From the NCBI RefSeq assembly GCF_004362715.1, contig NZ_SNYC01000003.1, positions 683,601 to 747,600 on the forward strand: a stretch of DNA of 64,000 nt, given 5' to 3'. The stretch comes from Pedobacter metabolipauper. GTDB taxonomy: Bacteria; Bacteroidota; Bacteroidia; Sphingobacteriales; Sphingobacteriaceae. This document shows positions 45,650 through 54,812 of this stretch, piece by piece (position 1 is the stretch's first letter; each line of letters begins with the position of its first letter). The position numbers and the translations under genes were made by a program. The notes beneath the pieces were generated by a model. The model was given only the letters and a program-made list of their open reading frames with translations, did not search any database and was not told the origin of the DNA.

Positions 45650-46912
45650 TTAGAATACCTCGTTTAGTCCGAGGAAGAATCCGCGGGCGCCATATTTACC
45701 AAAAGCATAATCCAGACAAAGGTTGGTCCGGGTGGCTTTATTGAACAATACACGTAAACCGGCACCGCCACCAGGTTGCCATTTATCAAATAATTTTGTG
45801 CCCATATCATCATTGGTGGACTGGATATTAAAAAATGATACACCGCTTAGAAACTTATTTCTGGTAATCGGAAAACGGTGTTCTATTTCAGAATAAAAAT
45901 ACTGCGGACCTTTAAAATAACCGACAGTATAACCTCTTCCGCTACGGAAGTAGGCATCTTTACCCGTTCCAGGCAGTTCAAGATATGGAAGTGATCCGCT
46001 AACCAGGTAAGAACCCCAGTTCCAAAAAGCAATAACGTGCTCAGGATTGCGTTTGGAAAGACTCCAGTATTTTCTAAAGTCTGTTGTAAATTGTACCGCA
46101 TTCTTTGAACTCCCCATCCAGCTTTGGTTTATACGGAAACCAGCATCAGCATAAATGCCTTTAAATGCACGGTTTTGATTGTCGCGGTTGGTATATTGAA
46201 TATTAAAAAGAAGACCATTGGCCATGTAATGATCGCGGTCATACCCATAACGGTCACTGTAAACATGATATGGGGTTAGATCGGTACTAGAACTGCGGTC
46301 CTCAATTTTCCTGCGGATATCAAACGATACCCCGGCACCAAAAAATAGGTTTTCTACAATCTGCTTGTAGGCTTTCTCTCTAAAATTGTAAAACTGACCA
46401 TGCAATACCCGCCCAACACGATCTGGGTTATTCAGCGCCAGGTCTGCCTCATTACCAACAATAGCTGCGCCAATCCCCAGTCCATAATCTGGTGTCACCG
46501 TTTTTGCAGCAACAAGACTGCCTTGAAAGTTCCAGGTATTGCCGTTTGTGAACGCATTGTGGCTCAGGTAAAAATAGATAATACCTTTAGTAGTAATGGA
46601 AGCAGAAGTAGCAGCAACGGACATATAGGTATTCGGATCATCACCAAGAACCTTACCGCCAACTACTTTAATGCCGATCTGGGCACCGATGCTCGGATTA
46701 TAAGCAATGCTTGGCATAATGGTAAGGCCAGACTTTTCACTTGCAAGAGAAGGCTTCTTATTACCTTTTTGAAAGATCGTTTTGATCAGATCACCAATGT
46801 CGTACTGTATTTCTCCCTTTAATGAATCAGCCTTTAAAGAATCTAAAGGAACAGCAGTCTGACTGTAAGCCAGACCAGGTAAAACAAACAGTAATACCGT
46901 TAAAGTCTTCAT
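45650..46912 (-). CDS. BamA/TamA-like outer-membrane beta-barrel protein
   Basis: The protein has 420 residues from the ATG at 46912, which gives a clean signal peptide (MKTLTVLLFVLPGLAYSQ); the open frame extends 23 codons further. The body is a run of amphipathic beta strands with Omp85-type features near the end (FRSGRGYTVGYFKGPQYFYS, then PGGGAGLRVLFNK) and a terminal aromatic residue. No POTRA domains are evident, so it resembles the short 'surface antigen' group rather than BamA itself. It may insert or export something across the outer membrane. It is transcribed separately from the kinase gene upstream (191-bp gap). Confidence 0.82.
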   Translation of the reverse strand: MKTLTVLLFVLPGLAYSQTAVPLDSLKADSLKGEIQYDIGDLIKTIFQKGNKKPSLASEKSGLTIMPSIAYNPSIGAQIGIKVVGGKVLGDDPNTYMSVAATSASITTKGIIYFYLSHNAFTNGNTWNFQGSLVAAKTVTPDYGLGIGAAIVGNEADLALNNPDRVGRVLHGQFYNFREKAYKQIVENLFFGAGVSFDIRRKIEDRSSSTDLTPYHVYSDRYGYDRDHYMANGLLFNIQYTNRDNQNRAFKGIYADAGFRINQSWMGSSKNAVQFTTDFRKYWSLSKRNPEHVIAFWNWGSYLVSGSLPYLELPGTGKDAYFRSGRGYTVGYFKGPQYFYSEIEHRFPITRNKFLSGVSFFNIQSTNDDMGTKLFDKWQPGGGAGLRVLFNKATRTNLCLDYAFGKYGARGFFLGLNEVF

Positions 46913-47103
46913 GATCAAAGAAAACCCTTTTAAGCCAGAACCAGGCTTTGCTTTAAAATAAGATATATTTTTATTTTCCAAATCTAATACACTACGTAAA
47001 TAAGACCCGCAATTTACTTCAAAAAGTAATTCATCCTGACTTTTACAGATTTAAAAGTCAAAATTTAACAAAAAAAAGACTTGCGATAAAATTCAAACTT
47101 CCG

Positions 47104-49080
47104 TTAGTCTTTCCCTTTCGGGATCAGGAAACAGAAGGAGATCACACCACCATCCTGCTTAATTTTCAATTCTCCGCCATTGCTGGAAATATATTCCCTG
47201 CATAAATGAAGCCCTAAACCGACACCCTTTTCCTGATCAGTTCCATAAGAGGAATGAACGATACGGTGTCCGGTCATATTCGAAATATCGACATCAGCAG
47301 GATCATCTAACGGATTAGAAACACAAACCTGCACATCATTACCAATCGGATTAAGCGATAACGTAACCAGCTGACCTTTGGAAGTAAACTTAATTGCATT
47401 ATCGATCAGGTTGCGCAAAACCAATCTGATCTGATTTTCATCGGCATAAACAGGAAAGGAACCTGCTATATGGACCTCCGGTGTAATGTCTTTCTTTCGC
47501 ATCAATGGAGAATAAACCAGCATCAACTCATCAATGAGTACTTTGAGGTCAAATGAAACCGGATCAGTCACAATACCGCCCATCTGGCTCTTTGCCCAGT
47601 ACAGCAGGTTGTTTAATGTATTATAAATGGTTTCAATATTCTTCTTATTCTCCTTCAGCATGTGCTGAATGTCTTCCATCGTCAAGGCATCCACATCATT
47701 CAGAGAAAGGATACTCATCAAACTATTCAGCGGACTCCGAAGATCGTGGGCAATAATAGAAAAAAGCTTATTCTTAACCGCATTTGAAGATTCGAGCTCG
47801 GCAATGGTCTTGGTCAGCAATTCGGTACGCTTTTGTACCAGATCTTCTAAGCGCTGTTTCTGGTCCTGAACAAGCACCAGGTTTTCATCACGTACATCCT
47901 GTTCCGTTTTAATAATGATGCGGTAGCGATCACCAAGTGCAAAGGAAAGCAGCAGCAATTCCAGCGTAGACCCAATCGGGATCAGCTGCATCGTAAATTC
48001 ATTGGTTTCCAAAACTCCGGCTAAACTAAACGTAACGATCCCAACGGTTAACCAGATAAAGAACCAGGCAATAATATAATACTTAGCAGGCTTGTGCCCT
48101 TTAACATAAGCGATGATTCCGGAGATCCATAGCACGATGGAGACCGTAAAGGTCATGACCTGGGCAATAGAGGCCGATAAGCTTTTATTGCCGCTAACAC
48201 TGGTAAAGAATAAAACAATTGCGCAGCAGCCCAAAAAGTAATAGATCTTGAGCATCCATGGAACGGTATGCTCCAGGTTGAGGAACTTCTTACAAAAGAT
48301 GAGTGAAGTAACCATGGAGAAGCTTAAAAAGACATGCGGATGGTAGCTGAACAAAATCCGAAGTTCATCACCAAACAGAAAGCCATAACCTCTGATATAG
48401 ATCAGCAGGTAGGAAGAAAGTGTCAGTACATAGGCCGTATAATATAAATAGGTGGTATCCTTCAGACTCGTAAACAGGAATAAATTGAAGAGCAGCAACG
48501 CAATCAGCACCCCAATATATACGTATTCAATCCGGTCTTTAATGGCCTTACCACGCATGATGGCTTCAGGAGTAGCCAGTTTTAAGGGGACCAGCATGAT
48601 GTTGTTGGTCTTAAGCCGCAAGTAAATACTGCTTACAGAATCATTTTTTCCGTCAGGAAGCTTAAAGACAAAATTGCTTTCAATGGTTACGCCAGGAGCC
48701 GGATAAGACAGACTGCCGGATTTCATGTGGTTAAGGATCAGTTCCTTACTTAGAATATAACAATCAATGTGTTCAATGTTGGGCGCATCCACAATCAGAT
48801 ATGACCGCGACAAGCTGGTATGGATGTGATTGATCTTAATCCAGGTAGCAGCAGTAGAATTCCCGAAATTTAGGATATCCTGTTTTCCGGGTACAAATTT
48901 TCCGGACGCATCAATGGCTTTAATTTGCGCCAGTGAAAGTTTGGCACTTTCATCTTTAAAATAAGTGATGCTTTTACCGATGTTCTCATAATCAAAATTT
49001 AAATCATGGGTAACAACCTGGGCAGAAGCACTAAAAAACAAAGAACAGAAACAGAATAAAAAACAGATCGGGAAACGCAT
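47104..49080 (-). CDS. 7TMR-DISM sensor histidine kinase
   Basis: The protein has 658 residues from the ATG at 49080 (MRFPICFLFCFCSLFFSASA as signal peptide). A periplasmic 7TMR-DISMED2 beta domain (~35-175) precedes seven transmembrane helices (~180-385), a coiled-coil linker, a HisKA domain (H-box SIIAHDLRSPLNS near 440) and an HATPase domain (NLIDNAIKFTSKG, then GVGLGLHLCREY). Such periplasmic domains often bind carbohydrates or small organic ligands. It lies 51 bases downstream of eutC on the same strand, so it may be part of the ethanolamine operon and respond to that pathway. No cognate regulator is adjacent. Confidence 0.93.
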   Translation of the reverse strand: MRFPICFLFCFCSLFFSASAQVVTHDLNFDYENIGKSITYFKDESAKLSLAQIKAIDASGKFVPGKQDILNFGNSTAATWIKINHIHTSLSRSYLIVDAPNIEHIDCYILSKELILNHMKSGSLSYPAPGVTIESNFVFKLPDGKNDSVSSIYLRLKTNNIMLVPLKLATPEAIMRGKAIKDRIEYVYIGVLIALLLFNLFLFTSLKDTTYLYYTAYVLTLSSYLLIYIRGYGFLFGDELRILFSYHPHVFLSFSMVTSLIFCKKFLNLEHTVPWMLKIYYFLGCCAIVLFFTSVSGNKSLSASIAQVMTFTVSIVLWISGIIAYVKGHKPAKYYIIAWFFIWLTVGIVTFSLAGVLETNEFTMQLIPIGSTLELLLLSFALGDRYRIIIKTEQDVRDENLVLVQDQKQRLEDLVQKRTELLTKTIAELESSNAVKNKLFSIIAHDLRSPLNSLMSILSLNDVDALTMEDIQHMLKENKKNIETIYNTLNNLLYWAKSQMGGIVTDPVSFDLKVLIDELMLVYSPLMRKKDITPEVHIAGSFPVYADENQIRLVLRNLIDNAIKFTSKGQLVTLSLNPIGNDVQVCVSNPLDDPADVDISNMTGHRIVHSSYGTDQEKGVGLGLHLCREYISSNGGELKIKQDGGVISFCFLIPKGKD

Positions 49081-49131
49081 AGATAAATTTGATACGTAAA
49101 AATAATATAAATATTTTGACAGTTTCAATAG

Positions 49132-49869
49132 CTATCTCAACAATCCTTCATTGTCCTTTAGTAAAACGCCGGAAAGTTTTCGCTGAAAAGCTTCCTGAAT
49201 AAGATAAAAGATCTTACTGGCTGCAGGTTCATGAGCCAAACCTGCCGCTCTGATGTTCGAAACACAGTTACGGGAATCATCAGTTAATCCGCGCTTTGGC
49301 CCATAAGTTAAATAAGCACCCAAACTATCAGCAGCACTTAAACCGGGCCGCTCACCAATAAATACAATGGATAATTTTGCCTGCAGCTGTTCTGCAATAC
49401 CATCAGCAATGGCTACACGTCCTTGCTGGATCAGACAAATGGGAGCGAGGCTGAAATTTGCATGTACCAGTTTAGGAATTAAAAGATCCAGTAAGCCGGC
49501 AATATTTTCATGGATAGCCAATGCAGAAAGACCATCCGCAATACAGATCACCACATCGAAACCAGTAATCTGACCGGCTAAAAGATCTTCAGACTGTGTA
49601 CTAAGCTGCCTGCCCAGATCTGGTCGCTGTAGGTAATGTGCACGGTCGGCAGCCATGCTGTGTAATTCGATAACCGGTAAGTTAAACGGAGCCAGTTGAG
49701 CTGTTAATCCAGGAATATCCATAGAAGAATACACGGCGTCCCTGGCATGGGCATGGGCCATTTTAAAATCAAGCGATTCAGTAACCGGAATGCTGGTACC
49801 CGTTCGTCCAATAGCAATACGGGCATTCGTAAAGCCCTTTAAAAAATGTAACGTATTTAAATCTGCCAT
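49132..49869 (-). CDS. eutC: Ethanolamine ammonia-lyase small subunit
   Basis: The protein has 245 residues, shorter than the ~295 of enteric EutC but in the range of non-microcompartment versions, which lack the N-terminal targeting extension. Family motifs are present: ARIAIGRTGTSIPV, MAHAHARDAV, DVVICIADGLSA, IVFIGERPGL and DSLGAYLTY. With EutB it forms the adenosylcobalamin-dependent enzyme that converts ethanolamine to acetaldehyde and ammonia. Its start overlaps the eutB stop by 13 bases, implying coupling. Confidence 0.96.
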   Translation of the reverse strand: MADLNTLHFLKGFTNARIAIGRTGTSIPVTESLDFKMAHAHARDAVYSSMDIPGLTAQLAPFNLPVIELHSMAADRAHYLQRPDLGRQLSTQSEDLLAGQITGFDVVICIADGLSALAIHENIAGLLDLLIPKLVHANFSLAPICLIQQGRVAIADGIAEQLQAKLSIVFIGERPGLSAADSLGAYLTYGPKRGLTDDSRNCVSNIRAAGLAHEPAASKIFYLIQEAFQRKLSGVLLKDNEGLLR

Positions 49870-51242
49870 AAACTATCCATTTTTTTTAAAAGCGCAGGAT
49901 CAGGATCCATCAATGATCCACTAGGATCGGTGATCCCTTGTTTAATCAGCCATTGCTCAAACTCGGGAGCAGGTTTTAAACCCAGCATCTTCCTTACATA
50001 CAACGCATCGTGAAAAGAGGTGGACTGATAATTCAGCATAATATCGTCAGAACCGGGAATACCCATAATAAAATTACAGCCGGCAACACCAAGTAAGGTG
50101 ACCAGGTTATCCATATCATCCTGATCGGCCTCTGCATGATTCGTATAGCACACATCAACACCCATAGGCAATCCCATCAGCTTTCCGCAAAAATGATCTT
50201 CAAGGGCGGCACGGATAATTTGCTTGCCATCGTATAAATATTCCGGACCGATAAAGCCAACCACCGTATTTACCAGCATGGGATTGTATTTCCGTGCAAT
50301 AGCATAAGCACGCACTTCGCAGGTCTGCTGGTCTACACCATGATGGGCATTTGCAGACAAGGCACTTCCCTGACCCGTTTCAAAGTACATCACATTGCTG
50401 CCAACCGTACCCCGGTTTAAGGATAAGGTGGCTTGATGCGCTTCATCCAGTAAAGTCAGGTTAACACCAAAACTGTTATTGGCCTGTTCGGTGCCGGCAA
50501 TTGATTGAAAGCAAAGATCTACAGGGGCATTTTGATTGATCAGGTCAATGGTTGTGGTAACATGGCTAAGGATGCAGGATTGTGTAGGAATCTCAAACTG
50601 TTCCCTTAAACGATCAATCAACAATAAAAGCTTCATAACGGCCGCCGGACTATCGCTTGCCGGATTTATACCAATCACAGCATCACCGCTTCCATAAAAC
50701 AATCCATCAATAATTCCGGCCAGTATCCCTTTAGGATCATCCGTAGGATGATTGGCTTGCAGACGGGTAGAAAAATGCCCTTTTAATCCAACGGTATTCC
50801 GGAACCGGGTAATCACCTCACATTTTTTGGCCACAGCGATCAGGTCCTGATTTCTCATGATCTTAGATACGGCGGCAACCATTTCAGGCGTGATCCCGGC
50901 TTCAATACCTTTTAAAACAGCATGATCGGTTTCATCTTTTAAAAGCCAGTCCCGGAAACCGCCAACTGTTAAATGGCTGATCGGATTAAAGGCTTGTAAG
51001 TCGTGTCCATCAACGATCAGCCGGGTAACTTCATCCAGTTCGTACGGAATAACAGCGGTGTTCAGGAAATCTGTCAAAGGAACATCAGCCAGTGTAATCT
51101 GAGCGGCAACACGTTCTTCATATGTTTCAGCACTTAAGCCTGCCAGGGCATCACCCGTACGGAAAGGGGCCGCCCTGGCCAGTAAAACCCGCAGATCATT
51201 AAACAGATATACTTTTCCACGGATAGTATGTTGATAGGGCAT
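49857..51242 (-). CDS. eutB: Ethanolamine ammonia-lyase large subunit
   Basis: The protein has 461 residues, normal for EutB. Conserved regions include RNTVGLKGHFSTRLQANHPT, the substrate and B12 pocket region YGSGDAVIGINP, FETGQGSALSANAHHG and the C-terminal MGLPMGVDVCYTNHAEADQD. It holds the catalytic TIM barrel. The product acetaldehyde needs further oxidation, but no acetaldehyde dehydrogenase, shell protein or reactivase (EutA) gene is present in this window. Confidence 0.97.
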   Translation of the reverse strand: MPYQHTIRGKVYLFNDLRVLLARAAPFRTGDALAGLSAETYEERVAAQITLADVPLTDFLNTAVIPYELDEVTRLIVDGHDLQAFNPISHLTVGGFRDWLLKDETDHAVLKGIEAGITPEMVAAVSKIMRNQDLIAVAKKCEVITRFRNTVGLKGHFSTRLQANHPTDDPKGILAGIIDGLFYGSGDAVIGINPASDSPAAVMKLLLLIDRLREQFEIPTQSCILSHVTTTIDLINQNAPVDLCFQSIAGTEQANNSFGVNLTLLDEAHQATLSLNRGTVGSNVMYFETGQGSALSANAHHGVDQQTCEVRAYAIARKYNPMLVNTVVGFIGPEYLYDGKQIIRAALEDHFCGKLMGLPMGVDVCYTNHAEADQDDMDNLVTLLGVAGCNFIMGIPGSDDIMLNYQSTSFHDALYVRKMLGLKPAPEFEQWLIKQGITDPSGSLMDPDPALLKKMDSLWQI

Positions 51243-51244
51243 TA

Positions 51245-52564
51245 TTAGTCGGTATGAATTAGAATTTGAACCTTGTGTTTGCCTAAAATTACGAAGATCA
51301 AAGTAACAATCGCCAAACCGGCAAAGAAAATCAGGCTGATCTGCACATTATAATAAACAATAGCCACCAGGCATATACTGGAGATCAATAAGGCAATGGC
51401 TGGAAATACCGGGTAGAACGGGGCCGTAAAAGGACGCTCCATCCGGGGCTCTTTTACGCGAAGGATAAAAAGGCTGATCATGCTCATCATATACATCACA
51501 ATGGCACCAAGAACGGAAAGGATAATGATCTGGCTGGTTGTACCCGTAAATAATGCGGCAAATGAAATCAACCCGCCAAAGACCAGCGCCCAGTGCGGGG
51601 TTTTAAACCGGGTATTCACCTGGGCCAGTTTTCCAGGCAGGTAACCACTTCTGGCCATCGCATATACCTGGCGGGAACCAGCGAGGATGGTACCATGAAA
51701 CGACGCAATGAGGCCAAATAAACCAATACTGGCAAAGATCTGGGTTAATGCGCTCGACTTTCCCAATACAATCGAAATGGCTTCAGGCAGCGGATAGTCA
51801 ATCGCACTCAATTTACGCCAGTCGGTAATGCCGCCGGTAAGGATCATTACACCTAAGGCCAGGAAGATCAGCGTAGCCAGGCTGGAAATATATCCTCTGG
51901 GGATATTTCTTTTAGGGTCTTTTACTTCTTCTGCCACCATAGCCACCCCCTCAATGGCGAGGTAAAACCAAACCGCAAAAGGCAAAGCTGCAAAAACACC
52001 AGCCCAGCCAAATGGCATGGGCGAAGTCATAAAATTATCCAGCTTAAAATGCGGACCCACAATGCCCATAAAAAGCAGCAATTCACCAACGGCAAGCAGG
52101 GTAATGAAAACAGAGAATGTGGCCGATTCCTTTACCCCAGAAATATTCAGCAGGATAAAAGCCACATTAAAAACCAGGGCAGCAGGAATGACTGCAATTT
52201 GCGGATATAAAAAATGAAGATAACTGCCCAGGGCAAAGCCAATAGCAGGAGTGGCGAATAGAAAATCAACCAGCGTAGCATAACCAGCAATCAATCCGCC
52301 AAATGGCCCCATAGCCCGGTACGCATATGCAAAAGCGCCACCAGCATGAGGAATAGAAGTCGTTAGTTCGGTATAGCTAAAGATAAAAGTGATATACATT
52401 AATGTAATCACAAGGGTAGCAATCAGGAAACCAATGGTTCCGGATACCGCCCAGCCGAAATTCCAGCCAAAATATTCACCAGAAATGACCAATCCAACAG
52501 CAATTGCCCACAAATGGATTGGTTTTAATACTTTTTTTAGTTGGGCAGCCTGTAATTTTTCCAA
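51245..52564 (-). CDS. Ethanolamine permease (APC superfamily)
   Basis: The protein has 439 residues with twelve predicted transmembrane helices. The start region (LKKVLKPIHLWAIAVGLVIS) and helix 1 to 2 (GEYFGWNFGW) match amino-acid/ethanolamine permeases that accompany eutBC. The start codon appears to be TTG at 52564: an in-frame TGA lies two codons upstream and the first ATG would remove the first two helices. It ends two bases before eutB and is the first gene of the operon. A short palindrome lies upstream (52655-52672). Confidence 0.92.
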   Translation of the reverse strand: MEKLQAAQLKKVLKPIHLWAIAVGLVISGEYFGWNFGWAVSGTIGFLIATLVITLMYITFIFSYTELTTSIPHAGGAFAYAYRAMGPFGGLIAGYATLVDFLFATPAIGFALGSYLHFLYPQIAVIPAALVFNVAFILLNISGVKESATFSVFITLLAVGELLLFMGIVGPHFKLDNFMTSPMPFGWAGVFAALPFAVWFYLAIEGVAMVAEEVKDPKRNIPRGYISSLATLIFLALGVMILTGGITDWRKLSAIDYPLPEAISIVLGKSSALTQIFASIGLFGLIASFHGTILAGSRQVYAMARSGYLPGKLAQVNTRFKTPHWALVFGGLISFAALFTGTTSQIIILSVLGAIVMYMMSMISLFILRVKEPRMERPFTAPFYPVFPAIALLISSICLVAIVYYNVQISLIFFAGLAIVTLIFVILGKHKVQILIHTD

Positions 52565-52654
52565 AATTCAGCAGATTTTAAATAGAATTGTTAAGATAAA
52601 TAAATAATTGATATGGAAAACAAGAATAAAATCGAAGAGGTGATATTATTTGAC

Positions 52655-52672
52655 ATTTATGGAAACATAAAT
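52655..52672. promoter_or_regulatory. Palindrome upstream of the ethanolamine operon
   Basis: ATTTATG (52655-52661) and CATAAAT (52666-52672) are perfect inverse complements around GAAA. It lies ~90-110 bases before the permease start and ~145 before the divergent gene at 52815, so it could control either. No B12-riboswitch-like structure was seen in the interval. Confidence 0.4.
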
Positions 52673-52814
52673 TATTTTATATTAGCGAACTTCAAAAATT
52701 AAGCAGACCATATAATAGAATAACAGATTAAGATGGAACCAACGGAACATTTCATTATAAATATCATTTTTACAAAAGTTAACCCCATATTAGATCAAAT
52801 TTAAACACTCACTC

Positions 52815-54299
52815 ATGAATCTAAAATCATCGCTCTTTTTCCTGCTCTTTATTTCTTCAATTACTGCATTTAGTCAAACTCAAACTGGTTTACTAAAAGA
52901 TCCGGAATGGAAAGTGTTTAATAGTATGGACAGCAAATCCGGGGCAGTATTAAGGCTGTCAAATCATACTACTGCAATGATTGTAAGCATAGCGCAAGAA
53001 GACTTTGCTGTGCTGAACATCGATGATAAACTTACTCAAAAATGGTTCAAACCTTTAAGTGGATATCCACTAAGTATTGGGAAATTTAAAAATAATATTT
53101 TAGTAATTGCTGCAAGTGATAAATCTCTTTTAAAACGTTTCAGCGGGTCATACAAGGCTTATATTTTAGATGAAAAGACAGGAAATGTACTGCTTGAAAA
53201 AGTCATTTACGAGGGAAATCCTGATTTCATAGAAGATCCTGATTTCTTCTTTGCAAAGGACGGTTCTTACATGCGTATGTCAGTTAGACTCACTTTAATG
53301 AAACGCAATACAATTAAGCTCTTCAATACAAATACAAAAGATTTCCGGACCACACAAGGTTACAGCATCATTGATTTTGACGACCAGCTGAATCAAAGAC
53401 AAAAAATTAATCCTGAAATGCCTTTTGGTGACGTATGGACAACTTCCAGCGGTACTGATGGGAGCTTCTTTATAGCTGCTGTCGATCAAAAAGAAGGAAA
53501 AATAAATACATCAACCTACATGTCAAGTAGCGCCAAGCCTCTGAAATCAGTATCTATACCATTCGATGTAAGAAAAAATTCAGACATTGAATCTATACTT
53601 AGTATTTCGGGAAATCAAACATTCACAAATTATTTAAGCATAGTTTATACAAATCTTGAAAAAGAAACAACTTTGCTCACCGCTAAAATAAATTTTAAAG
53701 ACGCAACATTCAAGACCACAACTGAGGTTTTTGACAATAAACACTTTAAAGAGCTGGAGAAAACTTTTATTCCTGCTAATAAAAAATATGATGATCTGCA
53801 ATTCAATAAGAAAGGATATTTGAATGTCAGTCATATGGAAGAGTATGATAGCAAATTAATGGTCAGCATCTCTTGCGGTTATATAATGGTTTCCACCAAT
53901 AGCAGTGCTAGTGTAACAATTGATGGTTCTTTGTTATTGAATTTTTACGATCAGGAATTGAAAGAATTATATCATCAATTTATCCCAAGGACATATATAA
54001 GTCCAGATGGTGAAGGTGCAAAGGTTGCTTATTTCCCGAAAAATAACACATTGAGAATAATTGCAAACATGAAAGCCACATCATTAAGCAGTGTCTCGTC
54101 AATATATGCCGAGATGGATCTTTCAACCGGTAAAATGCTTAAAACAAATAAGATTGCCGATGAGGACATTAAAAAAGGTTATTATGCCAATACAAAATCA
54201 GTGATTTGGTTTGACGAGTCCTGCATTTTACCTTATCTCGACCGTCAAAGAATCTTATCAAGTAAACTTGGCCTCCAAATACAGCAACTGAGTTTTTAA
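52815..54299 (+). CDS. Unrecognised secreted protein
   Basis: The protein has 494 residues with a clear signal peptide (FFLLFISSITAFSQ, cleavage near residue 21) and no further transmembrane segment or lipobox. The mature part consists of repeating short strands with charged turns, suggesting a beta-propeller-like or WD-like fold (for example SIIDFDDQLNQRQKINPEMP, and AYILDEKTGNVLLEKVIYEG). I recognise no catalytic motif or family. It is divergent from the ethanolamine operon, with 250 bases between, and is followed after 105 bases by a small acidic protein gene. Base composition is somewhat AT-rich. Confidence 0.7.
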   Translation: MNLKSSLFFLLFISSITAFSQTQTGLLKDPEWKVFNSMDSKSGAVLRLSNHTTAMIVSIAQEDFAVLNIDDKLTQKWFKPLSGYPLSIGKFKNNILVIAASDKSLLKRFSGSYKAYILDEKTGNVLLEKVIYEGNPDFIEDPDFFFAKDGSYMRMSVRLTLMKRNTIKLFNTNTKDFRTTQGYSIIDFDDQLNQRQKINPEMPFGDVWTTSSGTDGSFFIAAVDQKEGKINTSTYMSSSAKPLKSVSIPFDVRKNSDIESILSISGNQTFTNYLSIVYTNLEKETTLLTAKINFKDATFKTTTEVFDNKHFKELEKTFIPANKKYDDLQFNKKGYLNVSHMEEYDSKLMVSISCGYIMVSTNSSASVTIDGSLLLNFYDQELKELYHQFIPRTYISPDGEGAKVAYFPKNNTLRIIANMKATSLSSVSSIYAEMDLSTGKMLKTNKIADEDIKKGYYANTKSVIWFDESCILPYLDRQRILSSKLGLQIQQLSF

Positions 54300-54404
54300 A
54301 ATTTTATCCTTAGACCAAACAGACGGTTGACTACTCATCTATATTAATTTTATAAAACAATTTCATCCATTTCCATATTCTAATTAATATAAAAAGATAC
54401 GACT

Positions 54405-54716
54405 ATGGAAACTAAAGATCAGGAAAATACCCAAAATAAACCAGCTGAAACACATCCAAAACCTACTGAAGATGTGCAATTAGATATTGAGACCGTTACA
54501 CCGGATACTGAAAAAGAAGGACTCCCGAACGATCAGAAAAACAACAATCCTACTCCAAATCAGAAACCAACTGATCAAGATTCCAGTAAAGAAGAGAAGC
54601 CTGATGACATAAATTCAGATGAAAATAAAGAGGGTAGTGCAGAAGGGACAAAAGAACCTGAAACAGAAAACAATGACGATCAACCCGCGGACGACATCGA
54701 AACCGTAAGCCCGTAA
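54405..54716 (+). CDS. Small acidic, low-complexity protein
   Basis: The protein has 103 residues, almost wholly Asp, Glu, Asn, Gln, Lys, Pro, Thr and Ser, with essentially no hydrophobic core, so it is predicted to be disordered. The heptad DIETVTP near residue 27 recurs as DIETVSP at the C-terminus. It has no signal peptide. Similar small disordered proteins are common in Bacteroidota with no assigned function. A strong hairpin terminator follows 23 bases after the stop, which supports real transcription. Confidence 0.6.
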   Translation: METKDQENTQNKPAETHPKPTEDVQLDIETVTPDTEKEGLPNDQKNNNPTPNQKPTDQDSSKEEKPDDINSDENKEGSAEGTKEPETENNDDQPADDIETVSP

Positions 54717-54739
54717 TCCTAACCGGCAGATTAATTCTT

Positions 54740-54812
54740 AAATCCCAGGTACTCCATAAGGACAATGCAAGTCAAAGCAACAGCCTTAATGGAGTGCCTG
54801 GGATTTCTTTTT
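54740..54812 (+). terminator. Strong terminator after the small acidic protein gene
   Basis: A ~22-bp nearly perfect stem (54740-54761 / 54784-54806, core ATCCCAGG and CCTGGGAT) with a 22-base loop is followed by TCTTTTT. It closes the 52815-54716 transcription unit. Confidence 0.85.

Noticed and set aside
52613-52702. A 29-codon plus-strand frame (MENKNKIEEVILFDIYGNIN start) in the eut divergent region
   Set aside because: It is short, contains the palindrome at 52655-52672 and has no supporting context. It could be a real microprotein, but the sequence alone does not show it.
52565-52814. Cobalamin riboswitch expected near B12-dependent ethanolamine genes
   Set aside because: No B12-box-like or multi-stem GC-containing leader is visible. 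The interval is AT-rich with only a short palindrome.
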